Below, in pieces: positions 12,001 through 23,446 of a stretch of 64,000 bases of DNA. Within the stretch, counting starts at the first letter, position 1; each line of letters begins with the position of its first letter. Position numbers and translations under genes: made by a program. The notes under the pieces were generated by a model. It was given only the letters and a program-made list of their open reading frames with translations, made no database searches and was not told the origin of the DNA. The stretch is from Cyrtodaria siliqua (lineage: Eukaryota; Mollusca; Bivalvia; Adapedonta; Hiatellidae). Where the stretch lies: NCBI GenBank assembly GCA_037043455.1, contig JAWPHD010001228.1:186001-250000 (forward strand). Direction: 5' to 3'.

Positions 12001-12596
12001 TTGTTTTCTCTTGCGTGGCAGCAGTTCATTTTATGTACTGTGCAACAGAGGACAGTTTAGGGGGTTTTCTAGTTACTTTTTGTCGAGATAATTTCGATTG
12101 GGAAAATACGGCGGCTGTCACGCTCATGTCCCTTTACTGGATTGCAAGCTGTGTGGGAGGATTAAGCGGTATTGTTCTTGTAAAAAGAGTAGGACTCTCA
12201 CAATTACTTTTCATTGCGCTGTTGTGTTGGAATTGTGCATTCTTAGCTTCATTGCTGGCTAGTTTAGCGAGGATAGATATTTTAGTCTGGATATTCATTC
12301 CAACTTCCGGGTTCTTCATGATATTGATCATACCCACAATCATATCGTGGACAGAGGAGAATGTATGCACAATGAGCGGAAAGGTATCTGCACTACTCAT
12401 CATATCAACTGGAGCGGGAATGACAGCAAATCCAACTTTTATAGGTTACATGATGGAAGAGTATTCGTACGACTGTTTTATTTATATTTTGTTTGTGGAG
12501 TCCGTCGTCTGCTCAATAATTTATACGAGTGCCTTTATTGTACAAAACTTATGCAAATGCTCAAAACCTGACACTGACACTCAGTGTACTAAATAA
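5885..12596 (+). CDS. MFS transporter, sodium-dependent glucose transporter 1 / MFSD4B-like (3 exons)
   Basis: Exons 5885-6028, 10311-10599 and 11473-12596 join in phase to encode 518 aa, close to the usual ~480-520 aa of the family. Seen: TM1 around residues 33-56 crosses the exon 1/2 junction; 'GSTLPDLQ' (56-63); the MFS loop 2-3 signature ending D97-K-W-N-R101; the 'DTG' turn completed across the exon 2/3 junction; and 'RPYMQALYLSY' (159-169), which closely resembles the family's TM5. A hydrophilic loop at ~180-248 has five N-glycosylation sequons (N197, N207, N213, N234, N243), so it should face outside. A charged loop follows TM6, then six more hydrophobic segments. Family members are plasma-membrane facilitators described for glucose or urea; the substrate here is inferred. 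A possible polyadenylation signal variant ATTAAA is at 12845. No frameshift was found. Confidence 0.9.
7196..7560 (-). mobile_element. Penelope-like 3' tail copy, reverse, in intron 1
   Basis: Reverse complement of the tail: 'gggttgacaatagggctacc', 'gggtgcaccaaacctcacac', 'atctccgccatgaac' and 'aatagcctagaaagccaca' in order. Only the tail is present, which fits the 5'-truncated copies seen elsewhere. The ORFs at 7074-7319 and 7280-7504 are repeat translations. Confidence 0.85.
8189..8288. mobile_element. Hairpin MITE in intron 1
   Basis: Left arm 'ggtttgttactgacc' then 'cagaaatatgtgg'; right arm 'ccacatatttctg' then 'ggtcagcaacaaacc'. The outer flanks hold 'gacgtcatgaggttgacgtc' at ~8388-8410, the same kind of CRE-like cluster seen beside the palindrome at 868. 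A smaller 12 bp inverted repeat ('gtgaccctctat' and its complement) lies at 8529-8578. Confidence 0.75.
8765..8990 (-). mobile_element. SINE-like repeat with conserved 'gcacgttaaagaacc' core
   Basis: Read on the minus strand it contains 'ggtcccgtgtat', 'gcacgttaaagaacc' and ends 'gatgagccgttaaac'. The same core occurs in the SINE at 34455 and the same 3' part at 48173 and 62954. No A/B box head is visible here, so it is 5'-truncated or decayed. The ORFs 8525-8770 and 8893-9126 overlap it and are not credible genes. Confidence 0.7.
9631..9755 (+). repeat. ~62 bp tandem duplication in intron 1
   Basis: Two adjacent copies beginning 'tttttagttcggtgcagtcg' and ending 'ttgaacggcagtgtt', with only a few differences. 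Nothing larger is repeated around it. Confidence 0.9.
10311..10599 (+). CDS. Transporter exon 2
   Basis: Acceptor 'tttttacttcag' precedes GGC (Gly49); the donor is 'acacag|gtatgc'. The exon is 96 codons plus one base (phase 1) and holds TM1 second half to TM4. Open frame upstream of 10311 contains repeated 'tgttacttcag'-like phrases (near 10235 and 10305), so a minor alternative acceptor is possible but would break TM1. Confidence 0.9.
10668..10860 (+). mobile_element. tRNA-derived SINE in intron 2
   Basis: A-box-like 'tggccgggttgtt' and B-box 'gagttcgaatccc' are spaced as in Pol III promoters. A central part follows, 'cagtacatgttctacccagg' then 'ggtggtctgattccacc'. The head 'cctccgtggccggg' matches the minus-strand SINEs at 45331-46215 and 60487-61045, so all belong to one family. 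The family name is not assigned. Confidence 0.85.
11473..12596 (+). CDS. Transporter exon 3 (terminal)
   Basis: Acceptor 'tctgattttag' precedes 'ga', which completes the split Gly codon with the last base of exon 2. 373 further codons end at TAA 12594-12596. The exon carries TM5-TM12, the glycosylated loop and a short Cys/Lys-rich cytoplasmic tail. A second AG two bases downstream would shift the frame, so it is unlikely. Confidence 0.92.
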
Positions 12597-13432
12597 TGGT
12601 ACAATTTGTAATTGAACTAATCTATATGAATTCATGTAGAATCTACAACAATCCAGGCGAGAAAAACAGAACTACGCAATTTGGTCAGAGGTGCATAAAT
12701 CACACGAGGCCTATTTAAGGAATTTGAGAAGCAACCACTGAGGCAAGGGACTGGAGATGTTTTCGGCAAGACTTATGCTTATATTCAAAAATATGTAAAG
12801 GGTTACATATGAACTATATTGTATCTACACAGTAGATGTTAGTAATTAAATACATCGGTTTTATTTTTAATTTTGCATAAGGTCTTGCCATATTGTATAA
12901 CCATTGTCAAGTAAAACTGCTGCAGACCTTTCACAAATCATTGAAGTATCAACAACAAGCGATTTTGTGTAACGTAAAAACATAATGTTTGACCGTTAAC
13001 GGCTCAAAACAGGGTAATACATTCAATATTAAATCGACACGAACGTGAGATTCTATTTAACTCCAAAAATACAAAACAACGTACATGTGCTGGCGTATCT
13101 ACATCGCATATGTTGCTTTGGTCTTTCCGTACCACATGGAGCAATCATACCTGCCTCGTTGATATCCGTAATCCGATATTTTTGACGATTACGGAAAATC
13201 GGCGAAGCAAAAAGTTGTAATGCTTGTATTTCCCTTTACTTGTTTACACACCCGTTGTCGGGAATTTGTTGATTTACATATTACATATTAATATATACTT
13301 TTAGCATATCATCCATTATTTGTAAATAGTTTTAACAATATATTTTTACATTAATTTTAATAACTTACTGTTTCATTTGTTTAATTTTTCATCCGTATGA
13401 CCTATTTATGTACGGACATGCCGTAAAAACAC
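12597..13432. other. 3' flank of the transporter gene
   Basis: Presumed 3' UTR and intergenic sequence. The variant signal ATTAAA at 12845-12850 is the best polyadenylation candidate. No further gene or repeat recognised. Confidence 0.5.
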
Positions 13433-13572
13433 CATTCATTCATTCATTCATTCATTCATTCATTCATTCATTCATTCATTCATTCATTCATTCATTCATT
13501 CATTCACTCACTCACTCACTCACTCACTCACTCCCTCCCTCCCTCCCTCCCTCCCTCCCTCCCTCCCTCCCC
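13433..13572. repeat. Compound microsatellite (CATT)n(CACT)n(CCCT)n
   Basis: About 72 bp of CATT units, then about 28 bp of CACT, then about 40 bp of CCCT, with clean switches. Each block differs by one base from its neighbour, a pattern of successive point mutation and expansion. It produces a Ser/His/Pro-repeat ORF on the plus strand and Gly/Arg on the minus strand; neither is a gene. Confidence 0.98.
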
Positions 13573-14363
13573 ACACGTAATATCCTCTGTATAAGTTCAA
13601 CCTACTTACCGTTTCAGGCACAAACAGTTTGTGATATAAGAGAATAACAACGATAAATAAAGCTCGAACAATATCAATCATATATGATCCAAACCCCATC
13701 CACCCCCTCCTCCACCTCACCCAAACTTCACCCTCCACCGGCATTTTTTTTTAAAAACAAATTATGTTATGAAGTTACCCTGGTCATAATAGTAAGCGTG
13801 GACATGTTGGACTATACACTGCGGAGTTATGGCCTATACATTATTTAAAACAAAACAGGCTATACTGTGCTATGCTAACACTGTATCAATTTCATGTCTA
13901 ATCCGACTTTTGCCAAACTAAACTGGGTCAAAATATTGTTGTTAATGACAGCTTGAACAAGTCCAATAACCAGTCGATCTTGATCCAAAACCGCAGAGTG
14001 TTGGCCCTTGATTGAATGAAGAGAGCTATGTTTTGCTTTATTAACGTTTATTTCTTTATATCCTCCGCATGCGGAGAGTCATACAGACATTACATATAAT
14101 TACAGTACAGAGTATATGAATATGCAATAAAACATAGAAACAAATGAATAAACAGAGGTAAAATGACAAGCAAAAATTAGTAAATAAATGATATGTACAA
14201 TGTTCCTGAAAGCAGCATATTGCCACAATAATGAAACAAACACAAAACATAAATGTTAACTAGATTCTATCTAATATTCAAGTATTTGGTGTATTTGAAC
14301 AGGAACTACATTATATTATAACATAAATAGTTGCGATTCATATCATAGACGCTTACGCTCCTG
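13573..14363. other. Unassigned spacer; probable 3' part of the LINE
   Basis: No gene seen. The right part (from ~14040) may be the 3' untranslated region of the minus-strand LINE that follows, but no poly-A or tail repeat marks its end. Confidence 0.45.
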
Positions 14364-17300
14364 TTAATGAATGATAAACAGAGACCACGCTTTGCTAATA
14401 CTTGCTATATTATACTCTAAGAATGATGCGTATTCATAGCCAAGCAGAGACATCATTCTTTCACACGGAGCTCCTAACTGAACGGCGAGTCGGTCTGTAT
14501 CAGCAAGCCCGGTTAACAATGTAAACATTTCCTCACCAAAATATTGGCGATTGTGACATAAAGCATCATTACGAGTTTCCACAAAATAACTGCATTCAAA
14601 CATTGCATGTTTAACATCACCAATATATATCAAACCACATAGTGAGCAAAGTTTTTCTGTGTTAAATGAGCACATTCTAGACAACATGTTTATAACATTT
14701 TTACAACTACGAGTCATTTTTGGATTAATTCGGCACAAAGGCCATACAATACTTTCACCAAACAGTGGTTGAATACAACAAAAATCGTTCATTTCAACTG
14801 TATGAACTCGGAGGTACCAATTTACCTCTTCACGCATGTTTACGCATTTGTTTAGTAAACGTTTCCATACAAATTTAGAAGGAAAATTGCCAGTTTCTCT
14901 ATACTTTACTAGATATTCAAATATGTTATACTTTCGCAAAGTTACACATATATCTTTAAAATATCCAGTTTGGGTATTTTCATTTTCTAAATACGAGCAT
15001 AGGCGAAGTAGAAAAATATCTTTGATTTTGGAGTAAAAATGGATAAATTGCATAGCTGGCCAAATAAGATAAGTTTTCTTTTGTCAATTTCTGACTCCAA
15101 GGAATTTAACCCTATAAGTCTGTTCTTGTTCTTTTACCAACTGACTGCATACATGTTACACAGAATCGATGACTTCTTTCAAGAAATAAAATATCGCTAT
15201 TAGACAAATTATACCACAGCTCGGAACCGTATACATTTTTTTAGCGGTATATGGATGAATACCCCATCGTCATGAACACCACAGCAACCTAGATTCAAGA
15301 GAGTACCTTTAATTTTTGCATTTGCATCTTTAATATTTACAGAGCAATTCAAATATTTATTAAGTGTAACACCTAAATGGTTATAATTTTCGACTTCATT
15401 GACGAAATCATTTCCTACTTTCCAAATTCTGGAAGAATTATTGTATTGCTGTTTCGACTCGTTGCATACCATTATGGCTGATTTAGACGCATTGTACTCG
15501 TATCCCCACTTACAAGAGTCATTCGGTCCATGCCGTTTTTTGTAAGCGACATCAATGTCATGTCATCTGCTGATACTGTGCACGGTACTGGAACGCCTTT
15601 AATACAGAAACCTGCATGCATGTCTTCCAATTCTTTTATAAGCTCGTCAATGAAGCACAAGTAGAGGAAAGGCGAGCTAATGCCACCCTGTCTAGTACCA
15701 ATGTTGACAGGAAAAACATCCGATTTATGTCCTTTGTACAAAACACAACTTTCTAGCATGAAGACTAACGAATGCTTTCCATAAGTGTGGGTTGAAACCG
15801 CGTTTATGAAGTTGAAAAAATAACCCATCGTGCCAAACTTTATCGAATGCCGTCTTCACGTCGAAAAAACATATAATCAATTTACTACCTGACTCTTTTG
15901 AGTAAAATACACACTCACGAAGAAGAAATGATGTCATGATCGAACCAATTCCTTTTTGAAACCCCCCTTGCAGAGGACTAAAATACACTGGATTTTCACA
16001 TTCAACGCGTCGGAGTAATATCTTTTCGTACAGCTTAAGAATAGACGAAGACCGTGTTATTGCTCGATAGTTTGCCGGGTCGTCTTTCCTTTTGCGCCCT
16101 CCTTTGTGTTGAGTTATTATCAAACCAGACTTCATTTTCTTCGGTATATGTGAGAATCTGTACATATAGTTATATAACTTTAAGATACACATATGAAGAT
16201 CTTTACCGCCATGGATAATGTTTTCGTTATATATTGAGTCCAAACCACACATTTTATTTCTTTTCAATGACGATATGTCTTTAAGTAAATCGTCTAAGCT
16301 GCTTCAATTCACCAACAACAGTTTTTACAGAATTTCGAAAGTCCATATCAAACGTTGGTTTTACGTCATCTTTGTTCAGATTACAAAAATACTTGACCCA
16401 CTCCTCTGCAATAGAACTCGCATTACGGTAAGTATTACCATCAAATACCATCTCGGAATTACACGCTCCGTTAGCACGGGATTTCCTAGAGTTTATCAAC
16501 CTCCAAAAGTAGCCAGAATCAACATCAGCAGCATTATCTATGTCTTCATTTAGTGAATTTAAATAATGTTCAGATCGAGTCCTGTGATGTTTTCTAAACT
16601 CCCTTTTAGCGTCCTTGTATGCAATGTAACTATTGGATAAAGGACCTCTTGGTTTTCCCTCATTGGTCCAAATATGACGTTTTTGATTCATTAGATAGTG
16701 TAGCTGTTTTAATTCTTCATTCCAGTAAGGTTTTAAGTACGGTCGATATTTTGATTTAGGGAACGAACGTTCTGAAGCTTTACATAATACATCACAAATG
16801 TTAACATATAGCATGTATATGGTGTTCCGTCCGTCTTTATGTGTTAAAGGTTCCATATATTTAAACGTTTGAATATTAAGCGATACTTCCTGCTCGTATG
16901 CTGACAATTGATCTACCGTAACCTTGTTCCATTTAATTGTTGTACGACACTCGTTTTTGCCTAAGAACGCATGACCTAGTTTTGAGATATTGATATTTAC
17001 CAATATGGGTCTATGATTAGAAACATTTAACGAGCAATCATTTAAAATCTCACACATATTAATAAGATCTAACATTTCTACTGGACATACAATATGGTCA
17101 ATTAACGATTCCTGCTGACCGTTGTATGAAACAAAAGAAGAATCAGCCCCAACACATTTAGGAAGAGTGTTAACCGCAACAGCGTTATTGTCAGACATAA
17201 ACTCCTCAAGATATTTGCCTCTTCCATCATTCAATTAAACAAAATTTCTACCCTGTAAATGACAATTATAATCACCTAAAATAATAAGTTTACCTTGTCT

Positions 17301-17757
17301 ACCATAGGTGTATACTATTTCATTAAGTTTTTCAATACATGATCTAAAATATTCCATATTGTAATTGCTACAAGGAAGATATATCTGTATAATAAACATA
17401 AGAGTACCATTAGACAATTCAAGTTGAATTCCAATTAGTCTATCTTCATCAATAAAGTTAATGCTACTTATTTTTTCACTAAGACTTCGTTTCCACAATA
17501 GTGCGACACCACCTTTTCCGTATTTTCTATTTACCTCATTCGCACCCAAGTCAGATGCACAGACACTTACATAGTCTTGGTGGATTAAATCTTTCAGCAA
17601 GCCAGTGCTCAGAAATGCCACATATATCAATGGACTTGCTATCTAGTATTTTATTCAGATACGTGCTACTGGACATGACGCCAGTAGCATTCCATGTCAT
17701 TATATTCAATGTGCACATGATGATAAATAGAAAACACAGAAATGAAAACAATTTCAT
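14364..17757 (-). pseudogene. Decayed non-LTR retrotransposon ORF (endonuclease-RT)
   Basis: Reading on the minus strand: the APE-type endonuclease begins 'LNIMTWNATG' and 'GISEHWL' (~17690-17610), continues through 'IILGDYN' (~17270) and 'SLIDHIV' (~17100), and 'SNHRPIL' ends the domain. Then a linker, and the RT with 'DVKTAFDKVWHDGL' (~15855), 'GTRQGGISSP' (~15690) and 'SADDMTLM' (~15560). The C-terminal part has a zinc-knuckle-like C-x2-C-x9-H-x4-C (~14655). Breaks: frameshift near 17590, one in-frame TAA at 17235-17237, frameshifts near 16290, 15780 and 15480, and further damage before 15053. The RT box has Ser where Tyr or Phe is usual. The element made its own insertion enzymes and is now dead. 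Clade (CR1/L2/Nimb-like) not settled. Confidence 0.9.
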
Positions 17758-19211
17758 TTTACCTAAACAGTTATGCCTGCAATAATTTATTACCGTCAGT
17801 TTTCATCTTTATCAAACATGTTTAGCATGTTTATTTCAATAAAACTCAGACAAGTAGTGTATTATAGTGACGTGAATACTTAACACAAGTAATAGTCTTT
17901 AATATATATTTATAAACCTACTATCTATTAATTCACTTTCACAATATACAAATTAAAAAAACAGAGTAAAAATGTTCAATAAATGTACAATATTCAACGT
18001 GCCTGCAGTCTACTAGTTTAAACGGTGTGCGACTTAGCCTATCAAAAAGAATCTCCGCCCGACCGGGTCTACAGCCCGACGGGGACACGTCTAGCCTCCA
18101 TTTAAGGAGACCAAACCTTGAGGATATCTCTCTCTGAATCTCAATGTGATCTCCCTCGTTGTAGCTCACACCACAATTATATAGCATCATCATGAGCCAG
18201 CTACTGACTGACACGTGTAACTAAGTAATGGACCCTGACCTCCGAATCCAGTTTCGTGATCACTCAAACCGGTTTAATAGTACAAATCTCAGCATTTTGG
18301 CGTAAACAAGATAATTAACCTGGTTTCCAGACTACTTATATAAGCCTCCCATTGTTCAGAAACAAGGTGACCCGCTCACTTGTGGTTGCTGAGTGTGTTA
18401 ACCCGGTCATCTCATTGTTTCATCAAACAAACCTCCCCTTAGGCTATAAGTTTTGGTCATGTCGTTACTAAAAATATAATTAATTAGAATGACCAACTTG
18501 CACGTGCGTCATTCATGCCCCAAACTGGGCTACCTAAACTACACCAGCCCATTAGTTCGTTGACCACCTAGAGGATGTCGTCCAGACACCCCCTACCACC
18601 CCCCCCCCCCCAATTCACCGCCTCAGCGACAACTACACAGAGCGAGAGCGACCCATCATCTAGACATAGACAACATAATCGACATCACAGCAGCAGCACC
18701 AGGTCAACCAACACACCCATCTAGAACAGTCCAGACTCTATTGTGCCCATCGCTTCAAGGAAACCTTGTCGTGTTTGTTGGTGGAGGGACTATAAACCTC
18801 AAAACTACACACACACACACACACATGAACCTTAAGAGGAAGTGGTCAACCCCGGGTCTCTGAACAGACAACGTAATTAAACTACTTCTCAGACAATGAT
18901 ATGCCTGTATGCAACCTTTCAATGTTCAAAGAACAAGGTGATCCCTATGCCCAATTTGTATTAGTGCAGTGTCCCGACTTTTTCGTAAGGGCATTTCAGT
19001 AGCCAACACTTATGTTTAATTGTTGTGCCCTGGTCAGTTCGAATGACCATACATGCTCCACACATGTACTTGATCGTATGTAGGTCAGCTATATTACAGT
19101 ATGAAAACCAGCCATACAAACTGTCCCATGTTAACAGTCCCTCTCCACAGGCCCTATAGAGTCTCCTGTTAACTACAAACTTGCGTTAACGACTCCCTTT
19201 GTTTATGACGC
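17758..19211. other. Unassigned spacer with low-complexity tracts
   Basis: No gene recognised. It includes a GC-richer patch at ~18000-18110 that could be the 5' UTR of the LINE, a poly-C run at about 18598-18612 and a CA repeat at about 18808-18826. The ORF at 17939-18214 (minus) has no family features. Confidence 0.5.
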
Positions 19212-20665
19212 TTGTCTAGTAACCCTGCTACAAAACAAGCAATCCATCATCGATGTTTGGAACACGTGTCTAGTGACCCTGCTGCAAAGCAGCCTATTCT
19301 TCATCGATGTTTGGAACGCTTGTCGAGTAACCCTGCTGCAAAACAGTCAATCTATCGTCGATGTTTGGAACACGTGTCTAGTAACCCTGCTGCAAAACAG
19401 CCACTCCATTATCGATGTTTGGAACGCTTGTCTAATAACCCTCATGAACGCTTGAATAGTAACCCTATTGCAAAACCAGCACTCCAACATCGACGTTTTG
19501 GACGAGTGTCTAGTAACCCTATTGCAAACAGCCAATCAATCGCCGATGTTTGGAACGCGTGTCTAGTAACCCTCATGAACGCTTGTCTAGTAACCCTGCT
19601 GCAAAACATGCACTCCAACATAGACGTTTTGGACGGGTGTCTAGTACTCCTATTGCAAAACAGGCAATCAATCGCCGATGTTTGGAACGCGTGTCTAGTA
19701 ACCCTGCTGCAAAATCTGCAATGCATCATCGATGTTTGGAACGCTTGTTTAGTAACCATCATGAACGCCCGTTTAGTAACCCTGCTGCAAAACCTGCAAT
19801 CCATCATCGATGTTTTGAAAGCTTGTCTAGTAACCCTCATTCTACTGCTAAACATGCAATCCGTCATCGATGTTTGGGACCTTACTTGAAAATCGTCCAA
19901 CGATTGTATAGTAACCCTGCTGCAAAAGATGCAATCCATCATCGGTGTTTGGAACGCTTGTATAGTAACCCTGTCGCAAAACATGCAATTCATCATCGAT
20001 GTTTGGAACGCTTGTCTAGTAACCCTGTCGTAAAACATGAAATCCGCCATCGATGCTTGGAACCCTGCTGCAAAACATGATATCTGTCACCGGTGTTTGG
20101 AACGCTTGTCTAGTAACCCTGCTGCAAAACATGCAATCTGTCATCAATGCTTGGAATGCTTGTCTAGTAACTCTGATGCAAAACATTGCAATCCGTCATC
20201 GATGTTTGGAAAGCTGGTCTAGTAACCCTCATGAACGCATGTCTAGTAACCCTGCTGCAAAACATGCAATCCGTCATCGATGCTTGGAACGCTTGTCTAG
20301 TAACTCTGATGCAAAACATTTCAATACGTCATCGATGTTTGGAAAGCTTGTCCAGTAACTCTGATGCAAAACATGCAATCCGTCATCGATGTTCGGAAAG
20401 CCTGTCCAGTAACCCTGCAGTAAAACATGCAATCCACCATCGGTGCTGGGAACGCCTGTCTAGTAACCCTCATGAACGCATGTCTTGTAACCCTGCTACA
20501 AAACATGCAATCCGTCATCGATGTTTGGAACGCCTGTCCAGTAACCCTGCAGTAAAACATGCAATCCACCATCGATGCTTGGAAAGCTTGTCCAGTAACC
20601 CTCATGAACTCTTGTCTAGTAACCCTGCTGCAAAACAGCCAATCCATCATCGATGTTTCCAACAA
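19212..20665 (+). repeat. 54 bp minisatellite, about 26 units
   Basis: The unit is 'cttgtctagtaaccctgctg' then 'caaaacatgcaatc', then 'atcatcgatgtttggaacg'. 54 bp is 18 codons, so open frames persist in several frames on both strands (for example 19212-19889 plus, 19442-20050 minus). These ORFs are by-products: different stretches are open in different frames and there is no shared start. Several units carry an extra ~24-27 bp partial copy ('aaccctcatgaacg'), giving irregular longer units. Each unit contains the palindrome CATCGATG. Confidence 0.95.
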
Positions 20666-20730
20666 GGACAAACATTGTAAACATGAAGCTTTGAGAAAAA
20701 AACAATACACCTTTGTTCACAAAACAGACA

Positions 20731-22905
20731 TGTAAACTTCCGAACATGTTCAATTCAAATGGTATTATATTTAAAAGTAAAATGTTAAAAATTCAGGAAA
20801 CGTTCTTGATAAAATTTGCAATAAACGTCGTTTTCATCCATAAGCACTTATGACTTCTCTATATACAACCTTACTAATTCAATTCAATTCAAAAATGCTT
20901 ATTCCAAGATTTACATGAGTAAACAGCAATGGATATATAGAAATACATCATATTTAACAATCATTTTGGCGAGTACATCACATTACCACATCACCTTATC
21001 AAAGACAAGCTTATTGCTCTTATTCATCAAACATTCGCTAGGGAAAATACTACATATTTGGTCTGTAATAATGTAAACTTCCGAACATGCTCAATTCAAA
21101 TGGTATTATATTTAAAAGTAAAATGTTAAAAATTCAGGAGACGTTCTTGATAAAATTTGCAATAAACGTCAAGTTTTCATCCATAAGCACTTATGACTTC
21201 TCTATATACAACCTTACCAATTCAATTCAATTTAAACATGTTTACTCCAAAATTTACATGTGTAAACAGCAATGGATATATATAAATACATCATATTTAA
21301 CAATCATTTTGGCGAGTACATCACATTACCACATCACCTTATCAAAGACAAGCTTATTGCTCTTATTCAAAAAACATTCGCTAGGGAAAAAACTACATAT
21401 TTGGCCTGTAATAATATTAAAGCGTTTTTTTTTACTAACGGCAGTTTAGACAATTACATTATGTGGACTTGTCAAGAAGTTTGTGAAGCACTAATATTCC
21501 TATTAGATAATATTTTCATCAGGTATGGAACGACCGTTTATAGACAAATTGTTGGTATCCCTATATGTACGAAATGTGCACCCCTTGTCGAAGATTTGTT
21601 TTTATATTTCTATTCAAAAAGAGACTTTCACCAGATACCCAGGCAGATGTTATTGAAGCCTTAATGACACCTCTCGGTATCTGGATGACATATTCAACAT
21701 TGAAAACCCTTTCTTTTCTACTATTGTTAATAATATATACCCTAAGGAACTTCAACTTAACAAAGCTAATATTTCTGATACTAACGCTTCTTTTCTCGAT
21801 TTACATCTCTCCAATGAAAATGGTGAAATAATTAGCAAAATATATGACAAGGGAGATGATTTTAATTTTGATATTGTTAATTATCCGCATTTAGATGGGG
21901 ATGTTCCCCGAGCAACTTCTTATGGGGTCTATGTTTCTCAACTTAATCGTTTTTCTAGAGCGTGTACTCGAGTTGTGGACTTTAATATTCGTAATCTTTG
22001 TATAACTAAAAAGCTACTTCATCAGGGCTACCGTTACCATAAACTTTGTAAATTTTACCTTTGCAAAATGTTATTATCGTCACCCTGATCTTTTTTCCAA
22101 ATATAAAGGTAATTTAAGAACTCTTCTACAGCAAGGACTATCACAACCTGATTTCTATGGTGACGTGATTTACAAACTTCGTCAGATCCTTGGTCATGAT
22201 TACTTTCATACTATCTTTGTTAAACTTTCTAAAAGGTTTATCAAAAGAGGTTATGACCCTATCATTCTGCAACGCACTGCATGCTTGGTGGTGGACCTAT
22301 TTACAGTTCGCCACTATGCTTTCCTTTTTAATTGTGCGATGACCGGACAGGCTGTGGACCCTATGATGACGTCTACCTAAAGCCCAAAAGGACGGTGACG
22401 TTTGATGTTTGTCTGCAGTCTTGTCTTGTCGTGCCCTCAATGGTTTGTTCTATTGTTGCCCTGGCTTCTGCCAAGTCATTGAATAATTTCTGTGTGGCTT
22501 TCTAGGCTATTGTGTTTTTGTATTTATATATACAGGAGCATCTTTGTGTTTTACTTATATTGCCTATTAATGCTGCTTTGTTGGTTAGATAATAGTTCAT
22601 GGCGGGGATTATTTTATTGACACTGTCCCGTTTTATTGGGATGAAGTAGGGTAAGTGTGAGGTTTGGTGCACCCTAGAACCTGATTTAAACCCCAAGCGG
22701 CCTGTTGTGCCACTGACCGTTCCAAGGAGGTAGCCCTATTGTCAACCCTTTTGTGTTCGTGATGTCTTATTTGGCGCCTTTTATTCATCTTTCAAGTTGT
22801 TCTTTGTTTCTGCGTGTGTTTGTGGTTGACTTTCGTCCTTGAATGCTATTTTTCCTGCTGGATTTGTATATCTATATTCGTAATAAAACACTGCTGACCT
22901 GTATC
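20731..22905 (+). mobile_element. Penelope-like retroelement copy
   Basis: RT region followed by the ~500 bp tail that occurs eight times in this window. The 5' part is tandemly duplicated: ~345 bp from 'aaacttccgaacatg' at ~20731 is repeated from ~21075 with a few per cent divergence. The copy is 5'-truncated. The tail (22381-22905) ends near 'cactgctgacctgtatcttc', the sequence into which the 8 kb element at 27447 inserted in another copy. Confidence 0.8.
21272..22380 (+). pseudogene. Penelope-like reverse transcriptase, frameshifted
   Basis: Segments in order: 'LPHHLIKDKLIALI', 'YRQIVGIPICTKCAPL' (usually G-T-N in this family), and the catalytic 'RYLDDIFNIEN' with YLDD at 21678-21689. An ATG-less open stretch runs from there to TGA 22086 with 'YPHLDGDVPRATSYGVY'. 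The C-terminus at 22165-22380 ends '...FNCAMTGQAVDPMMTST'. Two frameshifts (near 21620-21675 and near 22050) separate them. No GIY-YIG endonuclease is visible on either side. Family placement among Penelope-like elements rests on remembered similarity and on the inverted tail arrangement at 27345. Confidence 0.75.
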
Positions 22906-22962
22906 TTCGCCATTCAATAATTACAATTGTTAAAAATGAAATCCTGATCACTATCATATCTT

Positions 22963-23446
22963 AAGATCTCACTACACACTTAGCTCCCTTGCATGTGACG
23001 GTAGGATGTGACGGTAGGATGTGACGGTAGGAAGATTCTTACACCATAAAAAGTAGGGGTGTGTTCTTCGGTTTGAGATATTTTAATAATTGCCCATGGA
23101 TATTTTCTTTTCTTGTTGCAGGTGAGAAAACAATAGTGTGAGATTGGATGAACAGCGATTAGACGACACTGACAGCAAAATGTGACACATTTGTGGGTGC
23201 TCAAAATGCGTATGAATTTAGGTGCAAACTGTTTAGGGAAAACCGAAAAGAGTACCTTGACTGCCACCACTCACATTAAAAAAAAAAAGTGGGCTATGTA
23301 CCAGATTTTGTGGATTTTTATGAGCAGCAGTAACTGTATTTTCCCGAAAAAATACTTTTAGACAGTAAATGCTTGATTCAGAATGGATAATTGGACTTTA
23401 CTGCCTATGGCCAACACAGTAAAATCGAAGTGTGTTGTGAGACCTT
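22963..23446. mobile_element. TIR element copy 1 (~484 bp)
   Basis: Ends are 'aagatctcactacacactt' and 'aagtgtgttgtgagacctt', an inverted pair with three mismatches. Inside there is a triplicated 'gatgtgacggtag' at ~22993 that the other copy (25955) has once. Left flank reads TTAA and right flank TTGA at the boundary, compatible with a TTAA target. No transposase; non-autonomous. Confidence 0.85.

Noticed and set aside
13408..13744. Ser/His-Pro ORF and Gly-rich reverse ORF
   Set aside because: Microsatellite translation only.
19212..20080. Long ORFs on both strands suggesting a Cys/His-rich repeat protein
   Set aside because: They follow from a 54 bp repeat with few stops. Open stretches switch frame from block to block, no frame spans the array, and there is no start or flanking exon.
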